Shown here piece by piece: positions 1-6,926 of a stretch of 6,995 nucleotides of DNA (the stretch's first letter is position 1; each line of letters opens with the position of its first letter). Below the pieces are notes generated by a model that worked only from the letters and a program-made list of their open reading frames with translations, did no database searches and was not told where the DNA came from. Origin of the DNA: CAKZML01 sp041571575 (GTDB taxonomy: Bacteria > Pseudomonadota > Gammaproteobacteria > Steroidobacterales > BM003). A program made the translations under genes and the position numbers. Where the stretch lies: positions 1 to 6,995 of the forward strand of contig JBFFTZ010000139.1 in NCBI GenBank assembly GCA_041571575.1. The letters run 5' to 3'.

Positions 1-87
1 CCTGGATAATGGGGCCGGATACATTTATTGCCGGTAATGCCGGTTATCTTCCAGGATCAAAAAATGGTGCCTGTCCCCAATTTTTTT
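1..87. repeat. REP-like intergenic repeat with two unlike halves
   Basis: The left part (11-45) begins GGGGCCGGATACATTTA and recurs at 6696-6721 in the same orientation. The right part (66-87) reads GGTGCCTGTCCCCAATTTTT and recurs, with one change in 20 bases, at 4411-4430. The middle (45-65, TATCTTCCAGGA onward) also resembles the loop of the 4379-4427 element. The left part contains a 9-base near-tandem duplication (TTGCCGGTA then ATGCCGGTT) absent from the 6696 copy. The two halves pair only weakly (TGGGG with CCCCA). Short GGGGNC...GNCCCC palindromes of this style are known in gammaproteobacteria as REP-like sequences mobilised by RAYT (Y1 REP) transposases; assigning this element to them is inference. 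It may continue left of the window. Confidence 0.6.
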
Positions 88-162
88 GGCCCTGGATTTA
101 ACCCGAGTCCCAATTTGCTGCTACCTTAATGTCGTGGGGATGCTGAGAAAGGGAAAATTCGG

Positions 163-3100
163 GTGAAAAAAACAGATGCCGTGCCGGGCCTGAAGAGGAT
201 TCTGGTAGCCAACAGGGGAGAGATCGCGATTCGGGTGATGCGGGCGGCCACCGAGCTGGGCTTGCGCACGATTGCGATATTCTCCGAGGAAGACCGCTTC
301 TCCCTGCACCGGAGCAAGGCAGACGAGGCCTACCTGGTAGGCAAGGGTAAATCCCCGGTCGACGCTTACCTGGATATCGAAGACGTCCTGAGAATCGCCC
401 ACGCCGCCCATGCGGATGCTATCCATCCCGGTTACGGTTTCCTGTCCGAGAACCCGGCCTTCGCCGAGGCCTGCGAGGCTGCCGGCGTGCCCTTGATAGG
501 TCCGACCGCGGACACCATGCGCCGCCTGGGCAACAAGATTTCGGCCCGTACCCTGGCCCTGGAGGCCGGAGTGCCGGTCATGCCGGCATCGCCGGTGCTT
601 CCCGATTCCATCAGCCAGTGCCTCGAGTATGCGGATGAGATTGGCTACCCGGTGATGCTCAAGGCCAGTTGGGGTGGCGGCGGGCGCGGTATGCGGGTGA
701 TTGAAAGCCCGTCGCAGCTGGAGGAAATGTTGCCCATGGCCCGGCGTGAGGCCAAGGCTGCTTTCGGCAATGACGAGGTGTACCTGGAAAAGCTCGTGCG
801 CAACGCGCGTCACATCGAGGTACAGATTATCGGTGACGATGCCGGCAACCTGGTGCACCTGTTCGAACGTGACTGCACCGTGCAGCGGCGTAATCAAAAA
901 GTGGTGGAACGTGCACCGGCGGGATTCCTCAGCCAGGCCCAGCGGGCCGCAATGTGTGAGTCGGCGCTGAAGATCGGTCACGCGGCCAGCTATCGCAACG
1001 CCGGCACGGTGGAGTTTCTGCAGGATGCCGACAGCGGTGAGTATTACTTCATCGAGGTAAATCCGCGTATCCAGGTTGAGCATACGGTTACCGAGGCGGT
1101 CACCGGCATCGATATCGTGAAAGCCCAGATACGTATCGCCGGGGGTGCGACCATTGGCACGCCCCAAAGCGGTGTGCCATTACAGGAAGACATTCGGGTT
1201 AGCGGTTATGCCATCCAGTGCCGGGTTACCACCGAAGACCCGGAAAGCAATTTTGTCCCGGACTATGGGCGCATCGTCGCCTACCGCAGCCCCGCGGGTT
1301 TCGGAATACGCCTGGATGCCGGCACGGCCTACTCGGGCGCCATCATTTCACGGCACTACGATTCCATGCTGGTGAAGGTCACGGCCTGGGCGCCCACCGC
1401 AGAAGAATGCGTGGCCCGCTGTCATCGCGCGCTGTGGGAATTTCGGATTCGCGGCGTGGTCACCAACCTGCGCTTCCTGGACCAGATCATTACCCATCCG
1501 AAATTTGTCTCAGGTGACTACACCACCAAGTTCATCGACACCACGCCTGAGCTGTTCATATGGCCACGCAAGCGTGATCGGGCCACCCGCGTCATGCGCT
1601 ACATCGGCGAGACCATCGTGAACGGCAACGCGCAAGTGGCGAATCGTGCCCGGCCCACAGAACGCCTGGTCGTGCGCTTGCCGAAACTTGCCGATGCGGA
1701 GCCGCCGGCCGGCACCCGGCAACTCCTGGACCAGCTTGGCGCCGACGGGTTCGCCCAATGGATGCTTGATCAGAAGCGGGTGCTGGTTACCGACACCAGT
1801 ATGCGAGACGCTCACCAGTCCTTGCTTGCGACCCGGGTCCGGACTATCGATCTCGTGGAGATCGCCCCGTATTACGCCAGCCTTGCACCCGAATTGCTGT
1901 CCATGGAGTGCTGGGGCGGCGCGACCTTCGACGTGGCGATGCGCTTCTTGAAGGAAGACCCCTGGGACAGGCTGGAGCGGCTGCGCGAAGCCATGCCAAA
2001 CCTGCTGCTGCAAATGTTACTGCGTGGCTCCAACGGTGTGGGCTATACCAATTACCCCGACAACGTCGTGCGCCACTTCGTGGAGCGTGCCGCCGCCAGC
2101 GGGATTGACCTGTTCCGGGTATTCGATTCCCTTAACTGGGTGGATAACATGCGGGTGTCTATCGACGCGGTGCGTGAAAGTGGTCGGCTGTGCGAGGCGG
2201 CCATCTGTTTCACCGGCAACCTGTCGGACCCGAAAGAAACCAAGTACACCCTGGACTATTACCTGAAGCTGGCCGAGGAACTCAAGGCAGCCGGCGCCCA
2301 TATCATCGGGATCAAGGACATGGCGGGGCTGTGTCGGCCCGCCGCGGCCCACACCCTGGTCACCGCCCTGAAGCGGGAGATTGGCCTTCCGGTGCATTTC
2401 CACACTCACGATACCAGCGGTATTGCCGCTGCCAGCGTGCTGGCGGCGGTTGAGGCCGGTGCCGACGCCATCGACCTTGCCATGGATTCGATGAGCGGCC
2501 TGACGTCGCAACCGAACCTGGGATCCGTCGTCGAAGCCCTGCGCCACACCGACCGTGATACCCAACTCTCGCCGGACAATCTGCGTCTCATCTCCGGCTA
2601 CTGGGAGCAGGTCAGGCGGGGGTATGTGGCATTCGAAAGCGACATCCGTTCCGGGGCATCGGAAGTGTATGTGCACGGCATGCCCGGTGGTCAGTTCACC
2701 AATTTGAAAGAGCAGGCCCGTGCCCTGGGTATCGAGAATGCGCGCTGGCCGGAAGTGGCCCATGCCTATCAGCAGGTCAACGAGATGTTTGGCGATATCG
2801 TCAAGGTGACCCCGAGCTCGAAAGTGGTGGGTGACCTGGCAATTGTGATGGTCACCAGTGGCATTACTCGCGAGCAGATTGAGGACCCGAACATCGAAGT
2901 GCCATTCCCCCAATCTGTGGTGCAGCTATTCAGTGGTGAACTGGGTCAGCCCTACGGGGGATTCCCCGCCGAATTGCAGAAGAAAATCCTGAAGGGTGCC
3001 AAGCCCCTCACGACACGCTCGGGTGAAACCATGCCGCCCGCCGATCTGGACAAGGCCCGGGCGGATGCGGAAAAGGCATTCGGTAGCAGCATTACCGAAA

Positions 3101-3624
3101 ACCAGGTGGCATCGTACCTGATGTATCCCCAGGTATTCTCCGAATATGCCAGGGAAAGAATTGACTACGGTGATATCGCCATACTGCCGACACATGTGTT
3201 CTTCTATGGCATGGAGCCGGGAGAGGAAATCTCGGTGGATATCGAGCGGGGCAAGACCCTCATCCTGCGCCTGGTGGCCGTGAGCGATGCCCATGATGAC
3301 GGAACCCGCACCGTGTTCTTCGAGCTCAACGGCGAGCCGCGCTCGGTGCGCGTGCGGGACAAGAAGCAGATGCCGTTGCGTCCACCCTCGCGCCGGGCCG
3401 AACTGGGTAATGTCCACCACGTGGGGGCGCCCATGCCGGGTTCGGTCATCACGGTGAACGTCAAGGCCGGCGACAAGGTCAAACGTGGCGGAGTGATCCT
3501 GACCCTGGAGGCGATGAAAATGGAAACCTCGGTGTGCGCCGACACCGACGGCACGGTTTCCGAGATACTGGTTAAGCCCGGCGACCAGGTCGATGCCAAG
3601 GACCTGCTTGCGGTGATGGAATAA
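163..3624 (+). CDS. pyc: Pyruvate carboxylase, single-chain, biotin-dependent
   Basis: This cytoplasmic enzyme carboxylates pyruvate to oxaloacetate using ATP and bicarbonate, refilling the TCA cycle. The 1153 residues match the usual length and the full domain order is present. The biotin carboxylase domain (about 10-465) has HPGYGFLSEN at 88-97, the ATP-grasp glycine loop GGGGRGM at 171-177 and catalytic EVNPRIQVEH at 298-307. The carboxyltransferase domain (about 535-810) has DTSMRDAHQS at 544-553. Expected metal ligands are D549, K718 (in GIKDM, normally carbamylated), H747 and H749 (in HFHTHD); the likely catalytic threonine is T883 in KVTPSSK. A PYC/OadA-type region follows, then a biotinyl domain with EAMKME at 1116-1121, where K1119 is the biotin site. 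No key residue is missing. The GTG start is favoured by GAGAAAGGGA at 145-154, 8 bases upstream. A GTG at 181 is a less likely alternative. No strong promoter is visible in 88-144. The next gene begins 42 bases after the stop, with no terminator between. Confidence 0.97.
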   Translation: MKKTDAVPGLKRILVANRGEIAIRVMRAATELGLRTIAIFSEEDRFSLHRSKADEAYLVGKGKSPVDAYLDIEDVLRIAHAAHADAIHPGYGFLSENPAFAEACEAAGVPLIGPTADTMRRLGNKISARTLALEAGVPVMPASPVLPDSISQCLEYADEIGYPVMLKASWGGGGRGMRVIESPSQLEEMLPMARREAKAAFGNDEVYLEKLVRNARHIEVQIIGDDAGNLVHLFERDCTVQRRNQKVVERAPAGFLSQAQRAAMCESALKIGHAASYRNAGTVEFLQDADSGEYYFIEVNPRIQVEHTVTEAVTGIDIVKAQIRIAGGATIGTPQSGVPLQEDIRVSGYAIQCRVTTEDPESNFVPDYGRIVAYRSPAGFGIRLDAGTAYSGAIISRHYDSMLVKVTAWAPTAEECVARCHRALWEFRIRGVVTNLRFLDQIITHPKFVSGDYTTKFIDTTPELFIWPRKRDRATRVMRYIGETIVNGNAQVANRARPTERLVVRLPKLADAEPPAGTRQLLDQLGADGFAQWMLDQKRVLVTDTSMRDAHQSLLATRVRTIDLVEIAPYYASLAPELLSMECWGGATFDVAMRFLKEDPWDRLERLREAMPNLLLQMLLRGSNGVGYTNYPDNVVRHFVERAAASGIDLFRVFDSLNWVDNMRVSIDAVRESGRLCEAAICFTGNLSDPKETKYTLDYYLKLAEELKAAGAHIIGIKDMAGLCRPAAAHTLVTALKREIGLPVHFHTHDTSGIAAASVLAAVEAGADAIDLAMDSMSGLTSQPNLGSVVEALRHTDRDTQLSPDNLRLISGYWEQVRRGYVAFESDIRSGASEVYVHGMPGGQFTNLKEQARALGIENARWPEVAHAYQQVNEMFGDIVKVTPSSKVVGDLAIVMVTSGITREQIEDPNIEVPFPQSVVQLFSGELGQPYGGFPAELQKKILKGAKPLTTRSGETMPPADLDKARADAEKAFGSSITENQVASYLMYPQVFSEYARERIDYGDIAILPTHVFFYGMEPGEEISVDIERGKTLILRLVAVSDAHDDGTRTVFFELNGEPRSVRVRDKKQMPLRPPSRRAELGNVHHVGAPMPGSVITVNVKAGDKVKRGGVILTLEAMKMETSVCADTDGTVSEILVKPGDQVDAKDLLAVME

Positions 3625-3651
3625 CAACAATAAGCCCGAATACACTTAGCA

Positions 3652-3660
3652 GGGGAGGAA
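3652..3660 (+). promoter_or_regulatory. Strong ribosome binding site setting a GTG start
   Basis: GGGGAGGAA is a near-perfect Shine-Dalgarno sequence. Its GGAGG core (3654-3658) lies 8 bases before the GTG at 3667, which favours that start over the in-frame ATG at 3685. An ATG at 3660 is in another frame and stops after five codons. A strong site this close behind pyc suggests efficient translation from a shared transcript. Confidence 0.75.
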
Positions 3661-3666
3661 TGCCGC

Positions 3667-4380
3667 GTGATTCTTGAGCGCCTGATGAAACACCTGCGTG
3701 AACAAAACTGGACCGCCGTGGCCATCGAGTTTGTCATCGTGGTGGTCGGTGTGGTCATCGGTTTCCAGGTGACAGACTGGAAGGAGTCCCGGAAGGAGCG
3801 CCGGCAGGAGCAGGGATATCTCGTGCGCCTGTTGTCTGACATGGACCGCTCGATCGAGAACCTCACCCGGGAGGTAGACACCCAGGCCGAGTGGTATGAG
3901 CGTGGCAGCCAGGCGCTGTTTGCGATCGTCAACAATGACAGGTCGGCCATGCCTGAGGAGACGACCGGGTTTTCCCTGCTGGCGGCGACACGCTTGTCTA
4001 CAAGCTCGCCCCTGATGGCCACGATCAATGAACTGATCGGTGGGGGCAACCTGAACCTGATTCGTAACCCCGAACTGCGTGCGGCCATTTCCGAGGCCGA
4101 GGCATCTATCGTTTCCCTACAGGCGTACATCGACATTCTCGTACAGTATGAAGCATCGCTGGTGCCGCCTATCCACAGTCGTTTGCGTCCTATTCCGCAT
4201 CCGGAGCGGGAGGGTGTCATCGCCGTGGCTTACGACTTCGACGCCCTGGCCCGGGACGAGGTTTTCCAGAATGTACTGGGACAATCCCTGCGGATGGTGA
4301 GGACTAACAGGCTGTGGTTGACCCGGAGTGTTGATGTCGCGAAGGACCTGCGAGCCAAGATAGTGGCCGAACTGCATTAA
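3667..4380 (+). CDS. Single-pass membrane protein of unknown function, DUF6090-like
   Basis: The 237-residue protein opens with a short amphipathic basic segment (LMKHLREQNWTAVAIEF), then one hydrophobic helix at about 17-35 (AIEFVIVVVGVVIGFQV). A WKESRKERRQEQ stretch follows at 38-49 and a soluble, probably helical domain fills the rest. The opening 'W-T-A-V-A-I-E-F-x-I-V-V-x-G-V-x-I-G-x-Q-V-x-x-W' and the central NELIGGGNLNLIRNPELR (121-138) resemble a widespread family of small uncharacterised proteins in Bacteroidota and gammaproteobacteria, which I recall as DUF6090. That family name is from memory and unconfirmed. No catalytic motif is visible. Charge distribution does not settle the topology, because both flanks of the helix carry basic residues. 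It lies 42 bases downstream of pyc on the same strand, so co-transcription is likely, but no functional link to pyruvate carboxylation is evident. The GTG start follows a strong ribosome binding site. The stop codon abuts the hairpin repeat at 4379. Confidence 0.85.
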   Translation: MILERLMKHLREQNWTAVAIEFVIVVVGVVIGFQVTDWKESRKERRQEQGYLVRLLSDMDRSIENLTREVDTQAEWYERGSQALFAIVNNDRSAMPEETTGFSLLAATRLSTSSPLMATINELIGGGNLNLIRNPELRAAISEAEASIVSLQAYIDILVQYEASLVPPIHSRLRPIPHPEREGVIAVAYDFDALARDEVFQNVLGQSLRMVRTNRLWLTRSVDVAKDLRAKIVAELH

Positions 4381-4427
4381 TTAGGGACAGTCACCTATTT
4401 TCAGGAAATTGGTGCCTGTCCCTAATT
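4379..4427. repeat. REP-like palindrome filling a convergent intergenic gap
   Basis: The left arm AATTAGGGACAGTCACC (4379-4395) and right arm GGTGCCTGTCCCTAATT (4411-4427) are reverse complements at 16 of 17 positions, around a 15-base loop (4396-4410) that can pair further through TTT/AAA. The loop and right arm resemble 45-87, showing this is a dispersed repeat and not a one-off terminator. The left end takes the last two bases of the upstream gene's TAA, and the right arm contains the TAG stop and last codon of the convergent gene. Kinship to RAYT-associated REP sequences is inferred from the style of the palindrome. Confidence 0.8.
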
Positions 4428-4430
4428 TTT
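4379..4430 (+). terminator. Probable intrinsic terminator of the pyc transcript
   Basis: The 17-base-pair stem of the repeat is followed directly by TTTTT (4426-4430), giving the hairpin-plus-U-tract form of a rho-independent terminator just after the stop at 4380. In the opposite direction the stem is followed by TAATTAATGC, a poor U-tract, so termination of the convergent transcript here would be weaker. The role is inferred from structure and position. Confidence 0.65.
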
Positions 4431-6599
4431 GTCGACCAGGTTCATGGCTTGCAGTTCCAGCTTGTTGCTGGCTTCGAGCTCCGCTACCAATTGCTTGATG
4501 GCGGGGTCATCCAGAACTTTGTCGAAAAAGCCCATGTGACGGATTTCAGGCAGGTCCCGGTAGCCTTGCGCTATCGCTTCGGCCAGGGCTTCGTGACAGC
4601 GTCGGGCATCGCCCATGATGGCGTAGGCGTAAGCCCGGTAAACAAACAGGTACTGGATCCGGCTGCCCTCCCGGTAGTGGTCCTCAGCTCTTGCCAGGAC
4701 CTCGGCCAGGTACGCATCCCGTTGCTCGATACGTTCAAGCTGGTCCGCCGCGTAGCCGGCAGTCAGGTTCAACCAGTTCAGATAGAAGACTGAGCCTCGC
4801 TCCCGGGCCAATTCCATACTATGTTCCAGCAAGACCAGCGCCTGGGTCCACTGCTCCTTATGCAGGGCAATGCGCCATTGCATGGCGATCCGGTCCTCTT
4901 CATCCTTGTCCGTGGCCAGCCGGGCCTCAAGGTGCCGAATGGCGCATTCCTTGTCTCCCTGGTCCTCGCACAATCCAGCCCGGTAGCGGCTGCCCAGATC
5001 CGGATTAATGGCCTCGGCTTTCTCCACCCAGCGCTCCGCGGACTCGAAATCCTCCAGATTGCGATAGCTCGCGGCTATGCGCCCTATGATGTAGGCGGAG
5101 TTGGGGTTGATCCGTAGCATTTCCTGGTAGGTCGCCAGGGCCTGGGCATGGCGCCCGCTGCGCCAGTAGAGGTTGCCCAGGGCGGAGAGGCCGTTGACCG
5201 AACCGGGGTTGTTGTCGATCACCGCCTTGGCCAGCATTTCTGCCTCCGGCAGTCGACCGACATTGAAGAACTTGTGGGTCGAGTCCGCCTTGAGATTGAA
5301 GTCCAGGGGATCGAGCGCCATGGCGCGGCTGGCCGTTTCCACCGACAGGGCGAATTCGCCCAGGCTGAACTGGACATCCGAGAGGCGAACCAGGACCTGG
5401 GCATTGCTAGGGTGCAAGGCCACGGCCCGCTCCAGGTATTTCTTTGCCTCGATCAGGTTGTTCGCGACCCGGCGCAGTGTTTCGCCCAGCACGCTCAGGG
5501 TGGTGGGGTCGTCGGGGGCCAGTTCCACGGCCCGCCGGGCCGAGGCCAGGCATTCATCTGCGATGTTTTCCCAGAGTGCGCCCGAAAGGCTCGCGTGCTG
5601 CATCATGGCCAGGGACAATCCCGACCAGGCCAGGGCGAAGTCCGGATCCAGGGCGATGGCCTGGCGCATGAGACGCTCCGCTTCCAGCGCGCTGCGTTCC
5701 TGTTCCTTCCAGTAGGATTCCATGCCACGCAGGTACAAATCGTAGGCCTCGGTATTCTGGGTTCCGGCGCCCCTTACGGCGGAGTCTTGTGACTCCTGGA
5801 GCAAAGAGCCCTTCAGTGCGCTGGCCACGTCCCGGGCAATCTCATCCTGGACGCTGAAGATGTCGTCCAGTTGCCGGTCAAATGTTTGTGACCACAGGTG
5901 ATAACCGTCGGCTGCCTGGATCAGCTGGGCGGTGATACGCACCGTGTTGCCGGCGCGCTGGACACTGCCTTCGAGCACGTGGGCCACGTCCAGTTGCTTC
6001 GCGATCTCACGGATATCCGTGTTCTTGCCCTTGAAGGCAAAGGAGGAGGTGCGTGCGGCCACCTTCAGGTCCTTCACCTGGGCCAGCATGTGCAGCAGGG
6101 TCTCGGTGAGCCCGTCGGAGAAGTACTCGTTCTCGGCATTGCCCGACATGTTGATAAACGGCAGCACCGCCACCGAGGCATCCTGGGGCGCGCGCCCAGC
6201 CTGCGCCTCGGGCTGTTCGACCAGCTGTTCCCGGGTTTCCGCCCCAGGCCCCGAAGGACCCGAGACGCGTTCATACATCAGGAATGTGACCGCCAGGGTC
6301 AGCAGCACGATGATGATGGTGTTCAGCTTGGGTGTCGGCCGGGTAGGGGCGGCGGCCTCATCGGTGGCGTCGGATTCTCGCTTGATGCCCTTGTCCGAAA
6401 GCTGGAAAGCCCAGGCCAGGGCCAGGGCGATCACAAAGCCCAGCAGCACCACGGCGATGAGGGTTTTCATCACCCAGTCCGGTGCGGCAAAGCTTTCCGT
6501 GACCACGTCGGCCACCTGGATTACCAGCCAGCCTGCGATCGCATAAGCGATGCCGACACGCACGACGTGGCGGCGTTGGAGTTCTTCGATCAATGACAT
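4422..6599 (-). CDS. Three-helix inner-membrane protein with TolB-like domain and TPR repeats
   Basis: The 725-residue protein starts MSLIEELQRRHVVRVGIAYA, the typical opening of this family, which supports the ATG although no clear Shine-Dalgarno precedes it. Hydrophobic helices lie at about 14-33, 44-66 and 92-110. Basic residues at the N-terminus and at 70-91 suggest both are cytoplasmic, placing everything after residue 110 in the periplasm. An acidic, proline-containing linker (111-140) leads to a TolB-like/FlgO-like alpha-beta domain at about 142-262, with VAVLPFINMS, YFSDGLTETLL, VAARTSSFAFKG and HVLEGSVQR. TPR-like helical pairs then run from about 285 to 680, for example ALAWSGLSLAM, ALATYQEMLRINPNSAY and SAERWVEKAEAINPD. 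Relatives often carry an adenylate cyclase or winged-helix DNA-binding domain in front; none is present here. A scaffolding or sensory role is likely, but the partner is unknown. The last codon and TAG stop lie inside a hairpin repeat. A TATGAT at 6642-6637 on the coding strand could be its -10 box, but no good -35 accompanies it. Confidence 0.9.
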   Translation of the reverse strand: MSLIEELQRRHVVRVGIAYAIAGWLVIQVADVVTESFAAPDWVMKTLIAVVLLGFVIALALAWAFQLSDKGIKRESDATDEAAAPTRPTPKLNTIIIVLLTLAVTFLMYERVSGPSGPGAETREQLVEQPEAQAGRAPQDASVAVLPFINMSGNAENEYFSDGLTETLLHMLAQVKDLKVAARTSSFAFKGKNTDIREIAKQLDVAHVLEGSVQRAGNTVRITAQLIQAADGYHLWSQTFDRQLDDIFSVQDEIARDVASALKGSLLQESQDSAVRGAGTQNTEAYDLYLRGMESYWKEQERSALEAERLMRQAIALDPDFALAWSGLSLAMMQHASLSGALWENIADECLASARRAVELAPDDPTTLSVLGETLRRVANNLIEAKKYLERAVALHPSNAQVLVRLSDVQFSLGEFALSVETASRAMALDPLDFNLKADSTHKFFNVGRLPEAEMLAKAVIDNNPGSVNGLSALGNLYWRSGRHAQALATYQEMLRINPNSAYIIGRIAASYRNLEDFESAERWVEKAEAINPDLGSRYRAGLCEDQGDKECAIRHLEARLATDKDEEDRIAMQWRIALHKEQWTQALVLLEHSMELARERGSVFYLNWLNLTAGYAADQLERIEQRDAYLAEVLARAEDHYREGSRIQYLFVYRAYAYAIMGDARRCHEALAEAIAQGYRDLPEIRHMGFFDKVLDDPAIKQLVAELEASNKLELQAMNLVDKN

Positions 6600-6686
6600 G
6601 GGTTAACTTTAGCAGCAACAGTTGGTTTGAGTACAAATCATAATTCTAATCAACATTGCAGAGTTTCCGATTTTGCTGAACACGGG

Positions 6687-6721
6687 CCAGGAAAAGGGGC
6701 CGGATACATTTAATGCCGGTT
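6687..6721 (+). repeat. Second copy of the GGGGCCGGATACATTTA repeat
   Basis: GGGGCCGGATACATTTA followed by ATGCCGGTT (6696-6721) matches all 26 corresponding bases at 11-45 once a 9-base insertion in that copy is set aside. Similarity extends slightly upstream: CCAGGAAAA here against CCTGGATAAT there. Unlike the other copy, it is not followed by a GGTGCCTGTCCCC half, so it appears to be a solitary half-element. It lies within 100 bases of the TolB/TPR gene start. Confidence 0.7.
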
Positions 6722-6790
6722 CCCAAGAATCAACTACGGTTCGAGCCCATTTTTTCGTGTCTGTAGATATTGCTTGCCTGATATTGCCTG

Positions 6791-6806
6791 ACCATATAAA
6801 TATGGT
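6791..6806. promoter_or_regulatory. Small palindrome, possible operator
   Basis: ACCATAT and ATATGGT are perfect 7-base inverted arms separated by AA. The site lies about 120 bases before the lipoprotein start and overlaps a possible TATAAA -10 box. An AT-rich dyad of this size between divergent genes could bind a dimeric regulator, but no such protein is encoded here. Chance occurrence in AT-rich DNA is also possible. Confidence 0.25.
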
Positions 6807-6926
6807 GCCGAAAACAAGAAGAATAGCGGTGCCAGGGACGAACAAGCCAATTCTTGTGCAAAAGATATAGGGATAGCGCGGTCCAAGAACCCAGCGCCCG
6901 GATCGGTCCGTGGCAAGGTGGTTAAG

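Larger units (their letters stand above)
6600..6926. other. Divergent intergenic region, AT-richer than the genes
   Basis: This 327-base stretch separates two divergent genes and must hold promoters for both, but I see no confident promoter pair. For the leftward gene, TATGAT (6642-6637, minus strand) is a possible -10. For the rightward gene, TATAAA (6795-6800) lies 15 bases after TTGCCT (6774-6779), a short spacing. GATATTGC occurs at 6767-6774 and again at 6780-6787. A dispersed repeat (6696-6721) and a palindrome (6791-6806) are listed separately. Short open frames exist on both strands, but none has a ribosome binding site or recognisable product. Confidence 0.7.

Noticed and set aside
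50..96. Inverted TCCAGG / CCTGGA pair bracketing the GGTGCCTGTCCCC half-element
   Set aside because: Six-base arms are too short to exclude chance, and the pair is not seen around the other copies, so it is not called as an insertion boundary.
88..144. Possible pyc promoter (TACCTT at 122 with a poor -35)
   Set aside because: No -35 and -10 pair with acceptable match and spacing is visible; the promoter may lie left of the window or be of another class.
121..1167. Long minus-strand open frame (348 codons) opposite the start of pyc
   Set aside because: It lies antisense to conserved biotin carboxylase sequence, and its composition (rich in His, Gly, Arg and Gln) is typical of shadow frames in GC-rich genes. 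No ribosome binding site or recognisable domain.
2017..2913. Minus-strand open frame of 298 codons inside pyc
   Set aside because: It is antisense to the conserved carboxyltransferase domain and has the same shadow-frame composition, with no recognisable product.
3204..4220. Minus-strand open frame of 338 codons spanning the end of pyc and the next gene
   Set aside because: It is Ser/Arg/Thr-rich, covers two well-supported opposite-strand genes and their ribosome binding site, and matches no known protein style.
5148..5792. Plus-strand open frame of 214 codons opposite the TPR region
   Set aside because: It is a complement of the TPR coding sequence with Gln/Gly/His-rich composition and no start signal; the minus-strand gene explains the region.
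6673..6870. Plus-strand open frame of 65 codons in the divergent intergenic region
   Set aside because: It runs through the dispersed repeat, lacks a ribosome binding site, and has no recognisable domain or signal sequence.
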